NCBI GenBank assembly: GCA_022600695.1
Contig: JAHZJY010000326.1
Coordinates: forward strand, 1 to 7,177
Length of the DNA: 7,177 nucleotides
From: Actinomycetes bacterium
GTDB lineage: Bacteria; Actinomycetota; Actinomycetes; Mycobacteriales; Mycobacteriaceae
Direction: 5' to 3'
Under the pieces are notes generated by a model. That model had not been told where the DNA came from, made no database searches, and saw only the letters and a list, made by a program, of their open reading frames with translations. Within the stretch, counting starts at the first letter, position 1. Every line of letters starts with the position of its first letter. A program made the translations under genes and the position numbers. Shown here one piece after another: positions 1 through 7,177 of the stretch.

Positions 1-1637
1 ACACCGGGCTCGTCGTCGATCCTGCGCCGGCTGCTCAGCGGCCGCGCGAACCCACTATTGTGCAGTATCGCCACGGCGATCGCGGCAACCGCGACGATCA
101 CCAGCAGCCACTGAACCGCGACGGACCATCGGGTTGCCGGTGTCTCGGCGGTCCGCAACCGCACCTCGACATCGAGGTAGGCGGGACTGAAGAAGGCGGT
201 CCGGGCCATTTCACGGCCGTCAGGGGCGATCGCCGCGCTGATCCCGGTGGTGCCGGCGACAAGGACGTAGCGGCCGTGTTCGACCGCCCTCAGCGTGGCG
301 AACGCCAACTGCTGCTCGCTCATGGCCTCGTCGAAGGTGGCGTTGTTGGTGGGCACGGCCAGCACCTGGGCACCACTGCGAACCGATTGGCGCAGCGCAC
401 GGTCGAAGATGACCTCCCAGCAGGTCGCCACCCCGACGGGTATTCCGGCGGGGTACACCACCCCGCTGCCGGTGCCCGGAACGAAGTGTCCGGCCCGTTC
501 GGCGTAGGACGACAGTCGGGTGAAGAAGCCGCGCCAGGGCAGGTATTCGCCGAATGGCTGGACGATCTGCTTATCGTGGCGCTCACCCGGACCTCCGGCG
601 GGGTCCCACACGATCACGGTGTTCGAGGCTGCCGGTTGGTCCGCAGTCCATTCCGGCAGGGCGACGACGGCGCCGACCAGGATCGGCACGCCGACGGCAC
701 GAGCGGCGATGTCGATCTGCTGGGCGGCGTCGGTGTTGGTCAGCGGGTCGATATCGGAGGAGTTCTCCGGCCAGATGACGAATGCCGGCTGGGGTGCCCT
801 GCCCTCGCGTACGTCCGCGGCGAGTTGCAGGGTTTGCCGGACATGGTTGTCCAGTACGGCGCGGCGCTGGGCGTTGAAGTCCAGGCCCAGCCGCGGCACG
901 TTGCCCTGGACCGCGGCGATCGTGACCGCAGGTTCGTCTCCCACCTCGGTGGCCGCGCGGCGGACGCCGGGGGCAGCGACCGCCGTGGCCATCAGCACTA
1001 CACAGATGTACGCCCCGGCCAGGACGAGTGCTTCCGGTCCCCGGTGCCGTTCGCCGCGGTGGCCGACTCGCAGCCCGATCTCAATCACCAGCGCGCACAG
1101 CGACGTGCCGAGCAGCGCCACCGCGAACGACACCAATGGCGCGCCCGCCCACTGGGCAAGGGGCAGGAGGGGGCCGTTCGTCTGACCGAAGGCCGCTACG
1201 CCCCAAGGGAATCCGCCGAACGGGATACTGGACTTCAGCCACTCCTGCATCGACCAGAGAAATGCCAGCCACAGTGGCCATCCGGGCAGTCGGGCCACCA
1301 GAACCGAAAACACCCCGAAGATCGCCGGGAACAGCGCCTGGAGCGCCGACAGCGCCAACCACGGCGGCACACCGACGAGGCCGCTGACCCACGGCAGCAG
1401 CGGTAGGTAGAAGGCGAGCCCGAACAGGAACCCGTAGCCGAAACCGCCGGCCGGCGTGGTCATCGGGTGCACCAGCACGCTGGTCGCCAGCGCCATCGCC
1501 GGTATCGCCGCCCACCACCAGCCGATCGGCGGAAAGCTCGCGCACAACAGCAGACCGGCCAGCACGCTGACCGCAAGCCGCACTACCCGCGGCAGCAATG
1601 CGGCCATCAGCCGCCCTCCGGCACTGTGCTCAGCCAT
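1..1637 (-). CDS. lnt: Apolipoprotein N-acyltransferase Lnt (3' end outside window)
   Basis: Lnt adds the third acyl chain to the N-terminal cysteine of lipoproteins, at the outer face of the plasma membrane. The reading frame is open from an ATG at 1637 to the left edge, giving 545 whole codons and no stop, so the gene is cut by the window. Residues about 15-220 contain several hydrophobic membrane segments with the W/P-rich loops of the family. A nitrilase-like domain follows (about 237-490), and a last membrane helix lies at about 504-525. The catalytic triad is visible: Glu291 in VIWPENSS, Lys356 in [14 protein letters not shown] and Cys406 in ATCWEV, equivalent to E. coli Glu267/Lys335/Cys387. 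The ATG is preceded by GAGGTG at 9 bases and overlaps the stop of the upstream amidohydrolase by 8 bases. In M. tuberculosis the protein is fused to Ppm1, while in M. smegmatis the two are separate; the window cannot tell which applies here. The family call is firm. Confidence 0.95.
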   Translation of the reverse strand, partial: MAEHSAGGRLMAALLPRVVRLAVSVLAGLLLCASFPPIGWWWAAIPAMALATSVLVHPMTTPAGGFGYGFLFGLAFYLPLLPWVSGLVGVPPWLALSALQALFPAIFGVFSVLVARLPGWPLWLAFLWSMQEWLKSSIPFGGFPWGVAAFGQTNGPLLPLAQWAGAPLVSFAVALLGTSLCALVIEIGLRVGHRGERHRGPEALVLAGAYICVVLMATAVAAPGVRRAATEVGDEPAVTIAAVQGNVPRLGLDFNAQRRAVLDNHVRQTLQLAADVREGRAPQPAFVIWPENSSDIDPLTNTDAAQQIDIAARAVGVPILVGAVVALPEWTADQPAASNTVIVWDPAGGPGERHDKQIVQPFGEYLPWRGFFTRLSSYAERAGHFVPGTGSGVVYPAGIPVGVATCWEVIFDRALRQSVRSGAQVLAVPTNNATFDEAMSEQQLAFATLRAVEHGRYVLVAGTTGISAAIAPDGREMARTAFFSPAYLDVEVRLRTAETPATRWSVAVQWLLVIVAVAAIAVAILHNSGFARPLSSRRRIDDEPG

Positions 1638-3216
1638 GGGTCACCACACCTCGGTGCACGGTCTGTCGGCAGCGTGGCAACGGATCCCCGTCGTCCAGTC
1701 GGGGCAGTGCCGGGACCCGGGACCGGGCATCGGTCGACCAGCGCTGCACGGCGTCAGCCGGGGCGGTGACATCGAGGTCGCCGGTCTCCCAAACCGCATA
1801 CGACGCGGGGGCGCCGGGGACCAGGGTGCCGGTGACGCCGTCGCGAACCCCGCCGGCCCGCCAGGCCCCGCGGGTGGCGGCGACGAAGGCCGCCCGGGGT
1901 GATATCGCGCTTCCCGGGGTCCGATGTTGGCTGGCCGCCCGGATCCATGACCATGGATTCATGCTGGTCACAGGGGAATCTGAACCGAAAGCCAGTGGCA
2001 CGCCTGCCGATGCTAACAGCGCCAGCGGGTTGAGCGCGGCAGCCCGGCCGGGCCCGAGACGGCGAGCGTACATACCGTCCGGCCCGCCCCACCGCGCGTC
2101 GAAGCTCGGCTGCATGCTGGCGGTGATCCCCCAATTGCCGAGTGCCGCAGCTTGGGCGGGCGACACCATCTCCAGATGTTCCAGCCGATGACCGCAGCGC
2201 GCCACCGCCGGCGCACCGAACCGCTCCACGGTTCTGGTCAGCGCTTCGACGACGGCGGTCACGGCTGCATCGCCGATGATGTGGAAACCCGCGGTGATCC
2301 CGGCCTCGGTGCAGGCCATCAGATGTTCGCGGATGGCATCGGGGTTCAGGTGGCAGGTGCCGGTGCAGTCCGGCGCATCCGAGTACGGCTCGGACAGCCA
2401 CCCGGTGCGGGAGCCCAGTGCGCCGTCAACGAACAGGTCGCCGGCCAGTCCACGAGCCCCGGTGGTCTCGATCAGACTGTGGGCCTGGGCCGCGGTGGAC
2501 ACCGCCTCGCCCCAGTAACCGATGAGGTCGACATCATGGACGACCGCACGCAGTTCCGCCCAGTCCTCGGCGCCGCCGATCTCCGGTCCGGCGCACTCGT
2601 GCACGGCGACGATGCCGTGGGCCGCGGCGTGGTCGAGGGCGGCACGGCGGGCCTCGTCTCGCTGCCGCCGGCTGAGCAGACCGCGGGCCTGGGTCCGCAC
2701 CAGGTGATGGGCTGCGGAGGTGAGCGGACCCTGGGGGTCGAAGCCCGCTACCGTCGCCAGGCCGGGGATTGACCGGCGCAGTGCCGTCGATGCCACCGCC
2801 GAGTGCACATCGACCCTGGCGAGGTAGGCGGGCACGGAGCCCACGACCGCATCGACGTCGGCGGTGCTCAAGGGGCGGTCCCAGCCGGTGTCGTCCCAGC
2901 CGTGGGCCCAGACCGGCCGGTCCGGGTGTGCGGCGACCTGCTCGGCGATCAGTCGCAGACAGTGCGCACGGTTGGTCGCCGGGACCAGGTCCAGCCCGGT
3001 CAGCCGTAAACCGGTGTCCGTCACATGCACGTGGCTGTCGACGAAGGCCGGTGCGACCAGTGCGCCGGCCAGGTCGACGTGCTCGGCACCGGGGAACTGG
3101 TCGCGGCCGACCGCATCGCTGCCCAGCCAGGCGACGACGCCGTCGCGGACCGCGACGGCGGTGGCGTCGGGGTGCGAAGGGCTGTACACCCGCCCGTTGA
3201 GCAGAAGTCTGGTCAC
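1630..3216 (-). CDS. Amidohydrolase family 3 (YtcJ-like) protein, substrate unknown
   Basis: A 528-residue metal-dependent hydrolase of the amidohydrolase superfamily, family 3 (YtcJ/exoenzyme-regulatory AepA type). The true substrate is unknown. The N-terminal strand motif [10 protein letters not shown] and the small beta-sandwich segment precede the first metal motif FVDSHVHV (His62, His64). Further family motifs are [11 protein letters not shown] (about 263-273), FHIIGD (His312), RLEH (His347) and FGSDSP (Asp413), followed by a typical C-terminal amidohydrolase stretch ([14 protein letters not shown]). At the place where the family usually has the metal-bridging carbamylated lysine (vKlfaDG) this protein reads GDLFVDG, with Asp260. 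I chose the GTG at 3216 because homology begins there; the frame stays open up to 3312, but that part lies inside fxsA. No strong ribosome binding site is visible. The gene lies 31 bases after fxsA and overlaps lnt by 8 bases, so it is probably in one operon with both. It has no signal peptide and is likely cytoplasmic. It is probably the equivalent of M. tuberculosis Rv2052c (from memory). Confidence 0.92.
   Translation of the reverse strand: MTRLLLNGRVYSPSHPDATAVAVRDGVVAWLGSDAVGRDQFPGAEHVDLAGALVAPAFVDSHVHVTDTGLRLTGLDLVPATNRAHCLRLIAEQVAAHPDRPVWAHGWDDTGWDRPLSTADVDAVVGSVPAYLARVDVHSAVASTALRRSIPGLATVAGFDPQGPLTSAAHHLVRTQARGLLSRRQRDEARRAALDHAAAHGIVAVHECAGPEIGGAEDWAELRAVVHDVDLIGYWGEAVSTAAQAHSLIETTGARGLAGDLFVDGALGSRTGWLSEPYSDAPDCTGTCHLNPDAIREHLMACTEAGITAGFHIIGDAAVTAVVEALTRTVERFGAPAVARCGHRLEHLEMVSPAQAAALGNWGITASMQPSFDARWGGPDGMYARRLGPGRAAALNPLALLASAGVPLAFGSDSPVTSMNPWSWIRAASQHRTPGSAISPRAAFVAATRGAWRAGGVRDGVTGTLVPGAPASYAVWETGDLDVTAPADAVQRWSTDARSRVPALPRLDDGDPLPRCRQTVHRGVVTHG
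1647..1652 (-). promoter_or_regulatory. Ribosome binding site of lnt
   Basis: The minus strand reads GAGGTG, 9 bases before the lnt ATG at 1637, inside the last codons of the amidohydrolase gene. It supports the chosen start. With the 8-base ATGGCTGA overlap of stop and start codons, it also suggests translational coupling of the two genes. Confidence 0.6.
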
Positions 3217-3247
3217 GGGTGACAGTGTGCCCGGGGTTGCGGCCGGT

Positions 3248-3751
3248 TCAGCGCCGGACGGGTAGTTGATCGACGACTTCGCCGATGACCTCGCCGTCGA
3301 TGTAGTCGCCACGACCGACCCGGGTACCGGTCTCCTGGTTCCGGTTGATGTCGAAGTAGACGTTGAGCGAACCCATTCGGCGTGCGACTCCGCGGGTCAG
3401 CATGGTGGCGGCCAGTGGCCGCATCGCTCCGCGAGTCGGTGGGGCCAGGATCAGCGCCCCGGCCGCCGTTGTCACCACGCCGGGAAGTAGCACCAGGAAA
3501 GAGCCCAGGCCGACGAGCATTCCATCGGCCATCGCGGTCTGTGGGGCGGTTCGGGCCCGTGGCGCCGCGAGGAATTGTCCTCTGATCTGGGAGGCTGCCA
3601 GCAGCACACCCACCGCGAAGGTCGCGGCCAGCACCAGCAGCGTCCAGCCCAGGCCAAGCGCCCAGATCAGCAGGGTCAGCGCGGCGATTTCGGCTAACGC
3701 GTAAAGGCCCACATATCGGGCCGAGGAGCGCAAAAACGGTTGTGTCGCCAT
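3248..3751 (-). CDS. fxsA: FxsA family membrane protein
   Basis: A 167-residue integral membrane protein of the FxsA family. The family is named for an E. coli protein whose overproduction relieves F-plasmid exclusion of phage T7; its role in actinobacteria is not known. Hydrophobic segments are visible at about residues 13-33, 35-54 and 78-103 (the last containing SFLVLLPGVVTTAAGALIL). They are followed by the conserved PPTRGAMRPL stretch and a polar cytoplasmic-type tail ending GDYIDGEVIGEVVDQLP, typical of the family. I chose the ATG at 3751 (MATQPFLRSS) because family similarity starts just after it. The frame extends upstream to a GTG at 3853, but the added 34 residues (rich in W, C, R, P) do not look like protein. 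The Shine-Dalgarno match is weak (GGGA at 12 bases). It is the first gene of the left block, with a 209-base gap upstream. Confidence 0.9.
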   Translation of the reverse strand: MATQPFLRSSARYVGLYALAEIAALTLLIWALGLGWTLLVLAATFAVGVLLAASQIRGQFLAAPRARTAPQTAMADGMLVGLGSFLVLLPGVVTTAAGALILAPPTRGAMRPLAATMLTRGVARRMGSLNVYFDINRNQETGTRVGRGDYIDGEVIGEVVDQLPVRR

Positions 3752-3960
3752 GGTCTGAAAACGTCCCGGGCACCGGCCTGGTTCCTGGCCGCTGATCACG
3801 GATTGGCCACTCCGGGCCGGCCGTTGGTGCCATCGACACCAGCAGGCGGGCACTCCATCGAGAAACTGCTGGGGCTGTCAACGACATTGTCGCAGTCGGC
3901 CGCCGCCCTTCGCGTGGACCCGGCGACAAGTGCGAGAAGGGGAGGATAGCCGCGTCCGGC
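3752..3960. other. Intergenic region between the two gene blocks
   Basis: This 209-base stretch lies between the fxsA start and the stop of the PPOX-family gene. I see no convincing coding frame on either strand; the open frames here have no recognisable protein character and mostly overlap the flanking genes. It contains the TTGACA hexamer at 3881-3876 (minus strand) and the left arm of the hairpin at 3953-3972. In M. tuberculosis, as I recall it, the corresponding place holds several genes (Rv2054 to Rv2060), none of which is present here. Confidence 0.7.
3853..3881 (-). promoter_or_regulatory. Possible promoter for the fxsA-amidohydrolase-lnt block
   Basis: The minus strand has a perfect TTGACA hexamer (3881-3876) about 125 bases before the fxsA ATG. 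At a spacing of 17-18 bases there is only a weak -10 candidate (TGGAGT or ATGGAG at 3858-3852), lacking the strongly conserved second-position A. The site lies in the only intergenic gap of the window, where a promoter for the left block would be expected. The call rests mainly on the -35 hexamer and on position. Confidence 0.3.
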
Positions 3961-3972
3961 TCAGGCCGGACG
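3953..3972 (-). terminator. GC-rich hairpin at the end of the PPOX-family gene, possible terminator
   Basis: CGTCCGGC and GCCGGACG form a perfect 8-bp stem around a 4-base loop (3961-3964). The loop contains the stop codon of the upstream gene. No T-tract follows on the minus strand, so this is not a classical intrinsic terminator; hairpins without a U-tail have been proposed as terminators in mycobacteria. It could instead be an mRNA 3'-end stabiliser or a chance GC-rich palindrome. Confidence 0.4.
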
Positions 3973-4341
3973 GATTTCCAGGCCGACGGTGCGTTCGGCG
4001 CCACCCCGCAGTTTGGAGAAGAAGCTGAAGACCCGCCCGACAATTCCGTAGCGCTGGTTGATGGCCCGGTAGACGTGTTCAGTCTGCGAATCGTCGAGCA
4101 CTCTCGCAACCGCCTCCACCGATTCGCCCTTGACCTTGCCGCGCATATCGCAGACCGCCAGAGTGACCCGCGGGGTGTTGCGAATCCGCTTGACCTTCCA
4201 GGCGTTCTTCTCGGTGATCACCACAGCGCGGTCACCGTCGCGGGCGATCCAGACCGGCACCGGCTTGGGCCGTCCATCCTTCGTGAACGTGGTCAACGAC
4301 ACGTATCGGGCTCGGGACACATCGTCGAAAGTGGCAGTCAT
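3961..4341 (-). CDS. PPOX-class probable F420-dependent protein, Rv2061 family
   Basis: A 126-residue single-domain split beta-barrel protein of the pyridoxamine 5'-phosphate oxidase-like fold. It belongs to the branch named after M. tuberculosis Rv2061c (TIGR03666-type, 'PPOX class probable F420-dependent enzyme'). Diagnostic stretches are YVSLTTFTKDGRPKPVPVW (about 13-31), VITEKNAWKVKRIRNTPRVT (41-60) and LAVCDMRGKVKGESVEAVAR (61-80). The lysine/arginine-rich middle is where such proteins usually hold the cofactor phosphate groups. The substrate and reaction are unknown. I chose the ATG at 4341. An in-frame TTG at 4350 would add three residues and has a better-placed Shine-Dalgarno (GAGGG at 8 bases), so it is a real alternative. 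The gene follows the cobN stop after 10 bases (1 base if TTG is used), so it is very probably co-transcribed with cobN, and a link to corrinoid metabolism is possible but inferred only from position. Confidence 0.92.
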   Translation of the reverse strand: MTATFDDVSRARYVSLTTFTKDGRPKPVPVWIARDGDRAVVITEKNAWKVKRIRNTPRVTLAVCDMRGKVKGESVEAVARVLDDSQTEHVYRAINQRYGIVGRVFSFFSKLRGGAERTVGLEIRPA

Positions 4342-4351
4342 ACCGTTCAAT

Positions 4352-7177
4352 CTAGCGGCCCTCGAGTTCCCCCTCGGTTTCCAGCAGCACCTGACGCAAT
4401 CCGGCCAGAGTTTGCGGCTCCGGCTGCTCCCACAACCCGCGGCCCGCCGCCTCCAGCAATCGCTCGGACATACCGTGCAATGCCCACGGGTTGGACTCGC
4501 TGAGGAACTTGCGGTTCTCCGGATCCAGGACGTACTGCTCGGTAATCCGCTCGTACATCCAGTCGGCTATCACCCCCGCGGTGGCGTCGTAGCCGAACAG
4601 ATAGTCGACGGTTGCGGCCATCTCGAAGGCACCCTTGTAACCGTGCCTGCGCATTGCCGCCATCCACCGCGGGTTCACCACGCGGGCCCGGAACACGCGG
4701 GCGGTCTCCTCGGAAAGGGTCCGGGTGCGAACTTCATCGAAGCGGGTGTTGTCGCCGACGTAGGCCGTCGGCGCCTCCCCGGTCAGCGCTCGGACAGTGG
4801 CGATCATGCCGCCGTGGTACTGGAAGTAGTCGTCCGAGTCGGCGATATCGTGCTCGCGGGAGTCGATATTCTTCGCCGCCACCACAATCCGGCGGTACTG
4901 AATCGACATGTCCTCGCTCGCCGGACGGCCGTCCAGGCCGCGACCGTAGGCGAAGCCGCCCCACGCCGTGTAGACCTCGGCGAGGTCGGCGTCGTCGCGC
5001 CAGTTGCGGCTGTCGATCAACTGCAGTAGGCCGGCGCCGTACGTGCCGGGCTTGGAGCCGAAAATCCTTGTCGTGGAACGACGTTCGTCACCATGGTCGC
5101 GCAGGTCCGCCTGTGCGTGGGCTCGCACGTAGTTCTGTTCGACCGGCTCGTCGAGTCCGGCTACCAGCTGAACCGCGTCGTCGAGCATGGTCACCACGTG
5201 CGGGAAGGCGTCACGGAAGAATCCGGAGATGCGCACGGTGACGTCGATGCGGGGGCGTTCCAGCTCGGCCGGCGGGATCGCCTCCACGTCGACGACCCGT
5301 CGGGAGGCGTCGTCCCAGATCGGCCGTACCCCCAGCAGGGCGAGGACTTCGGCGATATCGTCGCCGGAGTTGCGCATCGCCGAGGTGCCCCACACTGACA
5401 GGCCCACCGATCTGGGCCACCTGCCGTGATCGGAGCGGTACCGCTCGAGCAGTGAATCGGCCATCGAGACGCCGGTTTCCCAGGCCAGCTTGGAGGGCAT
5501 GGCCTTCGGGTCCACCGAGTAGAAGTTGCGTCCGGTGGGCAGCACATTCACCAGCCCGCGCAGCGGGGACCCTGACGGGCCGGCGGGAATGAAGCGCCCG
5601 TCCAGCGCCCGGAGCACCTGCGCGATCTCGGTAGCCGTCCCGGCCAGGCGCGGCACCACCTCGTCGGTCGCGAACCGCAAGATCCGCGCGACGGCCGGGT
5701 CCGGCGTCAGCGCGTCGACACCATCGGCGTCCCAGCCTGCCGCCTGCAAGGCAGTCAGCAGTCCCCTGGCCTGTTGTTCGGCGTCGTCGACGTCCGCGCG
5801 ATCATCGGTGCCGTCCTCGGCAAGCCCCAGGGCCTGCCGCAGGCCCGGCATGCTCTGCTCGCCGCCGAACAACTGCCGGGCCCGCAGGATGGCCAGCACC
5901 ATGTCCAGTTCGGCATCCCCGGTCGGCGCCGCGCCAAGTATGTGCAGGCCGTCCCGGATCTGGACGTCCTTGATCTCGCAGAGCCAACCGTCGACGTGCA
6001 ACAGCATGTCGTCGAAGGAATCGTCGGCCGGTCGCTCGGTCAGCCCGAGGTCGTGATCCATCTTGGCCGCGCTCATCAACGTCCAGATCTGCTGGCGTAT
6101 CGCGGGCAGCTTCGCCGGGTCGAGCGCGGCGATATTGGCGTGTTCATCGAGCATCTGCTCGAGTCGGGCGGTGTCACCGTAGCTCTCGGCGCGGGCCATC
6201 GGCGGGATCAGGTGGTCGACGATGGTGGCGTGCGCGCGGCGTTTTGCCTGGGTGCCCTCGCCTGGATCGTTGACCAGGAAGGGGTAGATCAGCGGCAGGT
6301 CGCCGAGGGCCGCGTCGGGGCCGCAGTTGGCCGACATTCCAACGTTCTTACCGGGCAGCCATTCCAGGTTGCCGTGCTTGCCCATGTGCACCACGGCGTG
6401 GGCGCCGAATTCGTGGCGCAGCCAGAAGTAGGTTCCGAGATAGTGATGGCTGGGCGGCAGGTCGGGATCGTGGTAGATCGCAATCGGGTTCTCGCCGAAT
6501 CCGCGCGGTGGCTGGACCAGGATCACGATATTGCCGGCCTGGATGGCCGCGACCACGATCTCACCCTCGGTGTCCCGACTGCGATCGACGAACAACTCGC
6601 CTGGCGGGTCGCCCCAATGCCGGACCACGGCCGCACGGAGTTCGTCGGGCAGGGCGACGAACCATTCCCGGTAGCGGGCCGCCGGAATTCTGATCGACCG
6701 GTCGGCCAGCTGGCCCTCGGTCAGCCAGTCCTGATCCAGCCCACCCCGCTCGATCAGCGCATGCATCAGGGCGTCACCGTCACCGCTGGCCAGACCGGGG
6801 ACATCGTCGATGTGGTAGCCGTTGTCCCGCAATGCATTCAACAAGACGATCGCGCTGGAGGGGGTGTCCAGTCCGACGGCGTTACCGATCCGCGAATATT
6901 TGGTCGGATAGGCCGAAAACATCAACGCGATCCGCTTGTCCGGGGCGCTGACGCGGCGCAGCGTCGCATAGTTGACCGCCAGGCCCGCGACCCGATCGCA
7001 TCGTTCCGGATCGGGCACATAGGAGATCAACCCCTCGTCGTCGATCTCCTTGAACGAGAACGGAACGGTGATGATGCGGCCGTCGAACTCCGGTACCGCG
7101 ACCTGGGTGGCCACATCACGGGGACTCAGGCCGTTCTCATTGCCGACCCACTGGGCCCGCGGACTTGTCAGGCAAAG
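4352..7177 (-). CDS. cobN: Cobaltochelatase subunit CobN (5' end outside window)
   Basis: CobN is the large subunit of the ATP-dependent cobaltochelatase. It binds the corrin ring and inserts Co2+ into hydrogenobyrinic acid a,c-diamide in the aerobic cobalamin pathway, working with AAA+ partner subunits in the cytoplasm. The window holds 941 codons plus the TAG stop, and the frame is still open at the right edge. CobN proteins are about 1200 residues, so roughly 250 N-terminal residues are missing. A GTG at 7114 is not the start: conserved CobN sequence (GLSPRD, then VAVPEFDGRI) runs through it. Motifs in order are LMFSAYPTKYSRIGNAVGLD, the family signature HMGKHGNLEWLPGKNVGM (start near 6388), TGRNFYSVDPKAMPSKLAWE, LSVWGTSAMRNSGDDIAEVL, RIFGSKPGTYGAGL, GGFAYGRG, DSDDYFQYHGGM and HGYKGAFEMAATVDYLFGYD. 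All are intact, with no frameshift. The HGNLEWLPGK signature occurs in both CobN and the Mg-chelatase ChlH/BchH. I call CobN from the actinobacterial context and the overall motif set. Confidence 0.96.
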   Translation of the reverse strand, partial: LCLTSPRAQWVGNENGLSPRDVATQVAVPEFDGRIITVPFSFKEIDDEGLISYVPDPERCDRVAGLAVNYATLRRVSAPDKRIALMFSAYPTKYSRIGNAVGLDTPSSAIVLLNALRDNGYHIDDVPGLASGDGDALMHALIERGGLDQDWLTEGQLADRSIRIPAARYREWFVALPDELRAAVVRHWGDPPGELFVDRSRDTEGEIVVAAIQAGNIVILVQPPRGFGENPIAIYHDPDLPPSHHYLGTYFWLRHEFGAHAVVHMGKHGNLEWLPGKNVGMSANCGPDAALGDLPLIYPFLVNDPGEGTQAKRRAHATIVDHLIPPMARAESYGDTARLEQMLDEHANIAALDPAKLPAIRQQIWTLMSAAKMDHDLGLTERPADDSFDDMLLHVDGWLCEIKDVQIRDGLHILGAAPTGDAELDMVLAILRARQLFGGEQSMPGLRQALGLAEDGTDDRADVDDAEQQARGLLTALQAAGWDADGVDALTPDPAVARILRFATDEVVPRLAGTATEIAQVLRALDGRFIPAGPSGSPLRGLVNVLPTGRNFYSVDPKAMPSKLAWETGVSMADSLLERYRSDHGRWPRSVGLSVWGTSAMRNSGDDIAEVLALLGVRPIWDDASRRVVDVEAIPPAELERPRIDVTVRISGFFRDAFPHVVTMLDDAVQLVAGLDEPVEQNYVRAHAQADLRDHGDERRSTTRIFGSKPGTYGAGLLQLIDSRNWRDDADLAEVYTAWGGFAYGRGLDGRPASEDMSIQYRRIVVAAKNIDSREHDIADSDDYFQYHGGMIATVRALTGEAPTAYVGDNTRFDEVRTRTLSEETARVFRARVVNPRWMAAMRRHGYKGAFEMAATVDYLFGYDATAGVIADWMYERITEQYVLDPENRKFLSESNPWALHGMSERLLEAAGRGLWEQPEPQTLAGLRQVLLETEGELEGR
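4359..4363 (-). promoter_or_regulatory. Candidate ribosome binding site of the PPOX-family gene
   Basis: GAGGG on the minus strand lies within the last codons of cobN. It is 8 bases from the TTG at 4350, a good spacing, but 17 bases from the ATG at 4341, which is too far. It therefore favours the TTG start if this gene uses a Shine-Dalgarno site. Many mycobacterial genes do without one. Confidence 0.4.

Noticed and set aside
60..1406. A 448-codon open frame on the plus strand opposite lnt
   Set aside because: It is antisense to a clear lnt gene with an intact catalytic triad. Its translation is rich in R, H, G, D and Q with no domain or membrane pattern, as expected of a shadow frame in high-GC DNA.
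2769..3200. An arginine/proline-rich 143-codon plus-strand frame
   Set aside because: The extreme R/P/G composition and antisense position to the N-terminal half of the amidohydrolase mark it as a GC-driven shadow, not a nucleic-acid-binding protein.
3217..3312. N-terminal extension of the amidohydrolase to the GTG at 3312
   Set aside because: The extra 32 residues overlap the end of fxsA and are low-complexity (S, T, A, P). Family similarity begins right after the GTG at 3216.
3213..4109. A 298-codon minus-strand frame overlapping fxsA and the PPOX-family gene
   Set aside because: It is a different frame through two conserved genes and the gap between them, with low-complexity R/P/G/S-rich translation and no hydrophobic segments.
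4130..5029. A 299-codon plus-strand frame opposite the end of cobN and the PPOX-family gene
   Set aside because: It spans two well-supported minus-strand genes in antisense and shows no recognisable family. Long antisense frames are common at this base composition.
7112..7114. GTG as the start of cobN
   Set aside because: Conserved CobN sequence continues upstream of it to the window edge, and a start here would leave the protein about 270 residues short.
1..7177. Mobile element, CRISPR array, tRNA/rRNA or defence system
   Set aside because: I found no transposase, integrase, regular repeat array, tRNA-like fold or defence domain. Apart from the 209-base gap the window is filled by five ordinary chromosomal genes.

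Overview
The window is high-GC DNA with a purely minus-strand gene order: cobN, then a PPOX/F420 family gene, fxsA, an amidohydrolase and lnt (read from high to low coordinates). This content and order point to a mycobacterium (Mycobacterium or Mycolicibacterium). The genes match the region recalled as Rv2062c (cobN), Rv2061c, Rv2053c (fxsA), Rv2052c and Rv2051c (lnt-ppm1) in M. tuberculosis. That assignment rests on recognising protein motifs and on remembered synteny, not on a search.

Right block (about 3950-7177): the C-terminal three quarters or so of the cobaltochelatase subunit CobN runs in from beyond the right edge. It is followed after about 10 bases by a small split-barrel protein of the Rv2061 F420/flavin-binding family. 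The two are almost certainly co-transcribed. A perfect 8-bp hairpin sits on the stop codon of the second gene and may end the unit, although it has no T-tract.

Middle (3752-3960): a 209-base non-coding gap, the only real intergenic space in the window. It holds a perfect TTGACA hexamer on the minus strand, which may belong to a promoter for the left block.

Left block (1-3751): fxsA (small membrane protein), a YtcJ-like family 3 amidohydrolase, and lnt (apolipoprotein N-acyltransferase). The spacing is tight (31 bases, then an 8-base overlap), so this looks like one operon. Lnt runs off the left edge without a stop. The window therefore cannot show whether it is fused to the polyprenol-phosphate mannose synthase Ppm1, as in M. 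tuberculosis, or separate.

Together the window joins a cobalamin-synthesis unit to a cell-envelope/lipoprotein unit. I see no RNA gene, mobile element, CRISPR array or phage gene. I do not see strong evidence for an undescribed system. The most interesting points are the amidohydrolase of unknown substrate that lacks the usual metal-bridging lysine, the F420-type protein tied to cobN, and the direct abutment of two units that are separated by other genes in M. tuberculosis.
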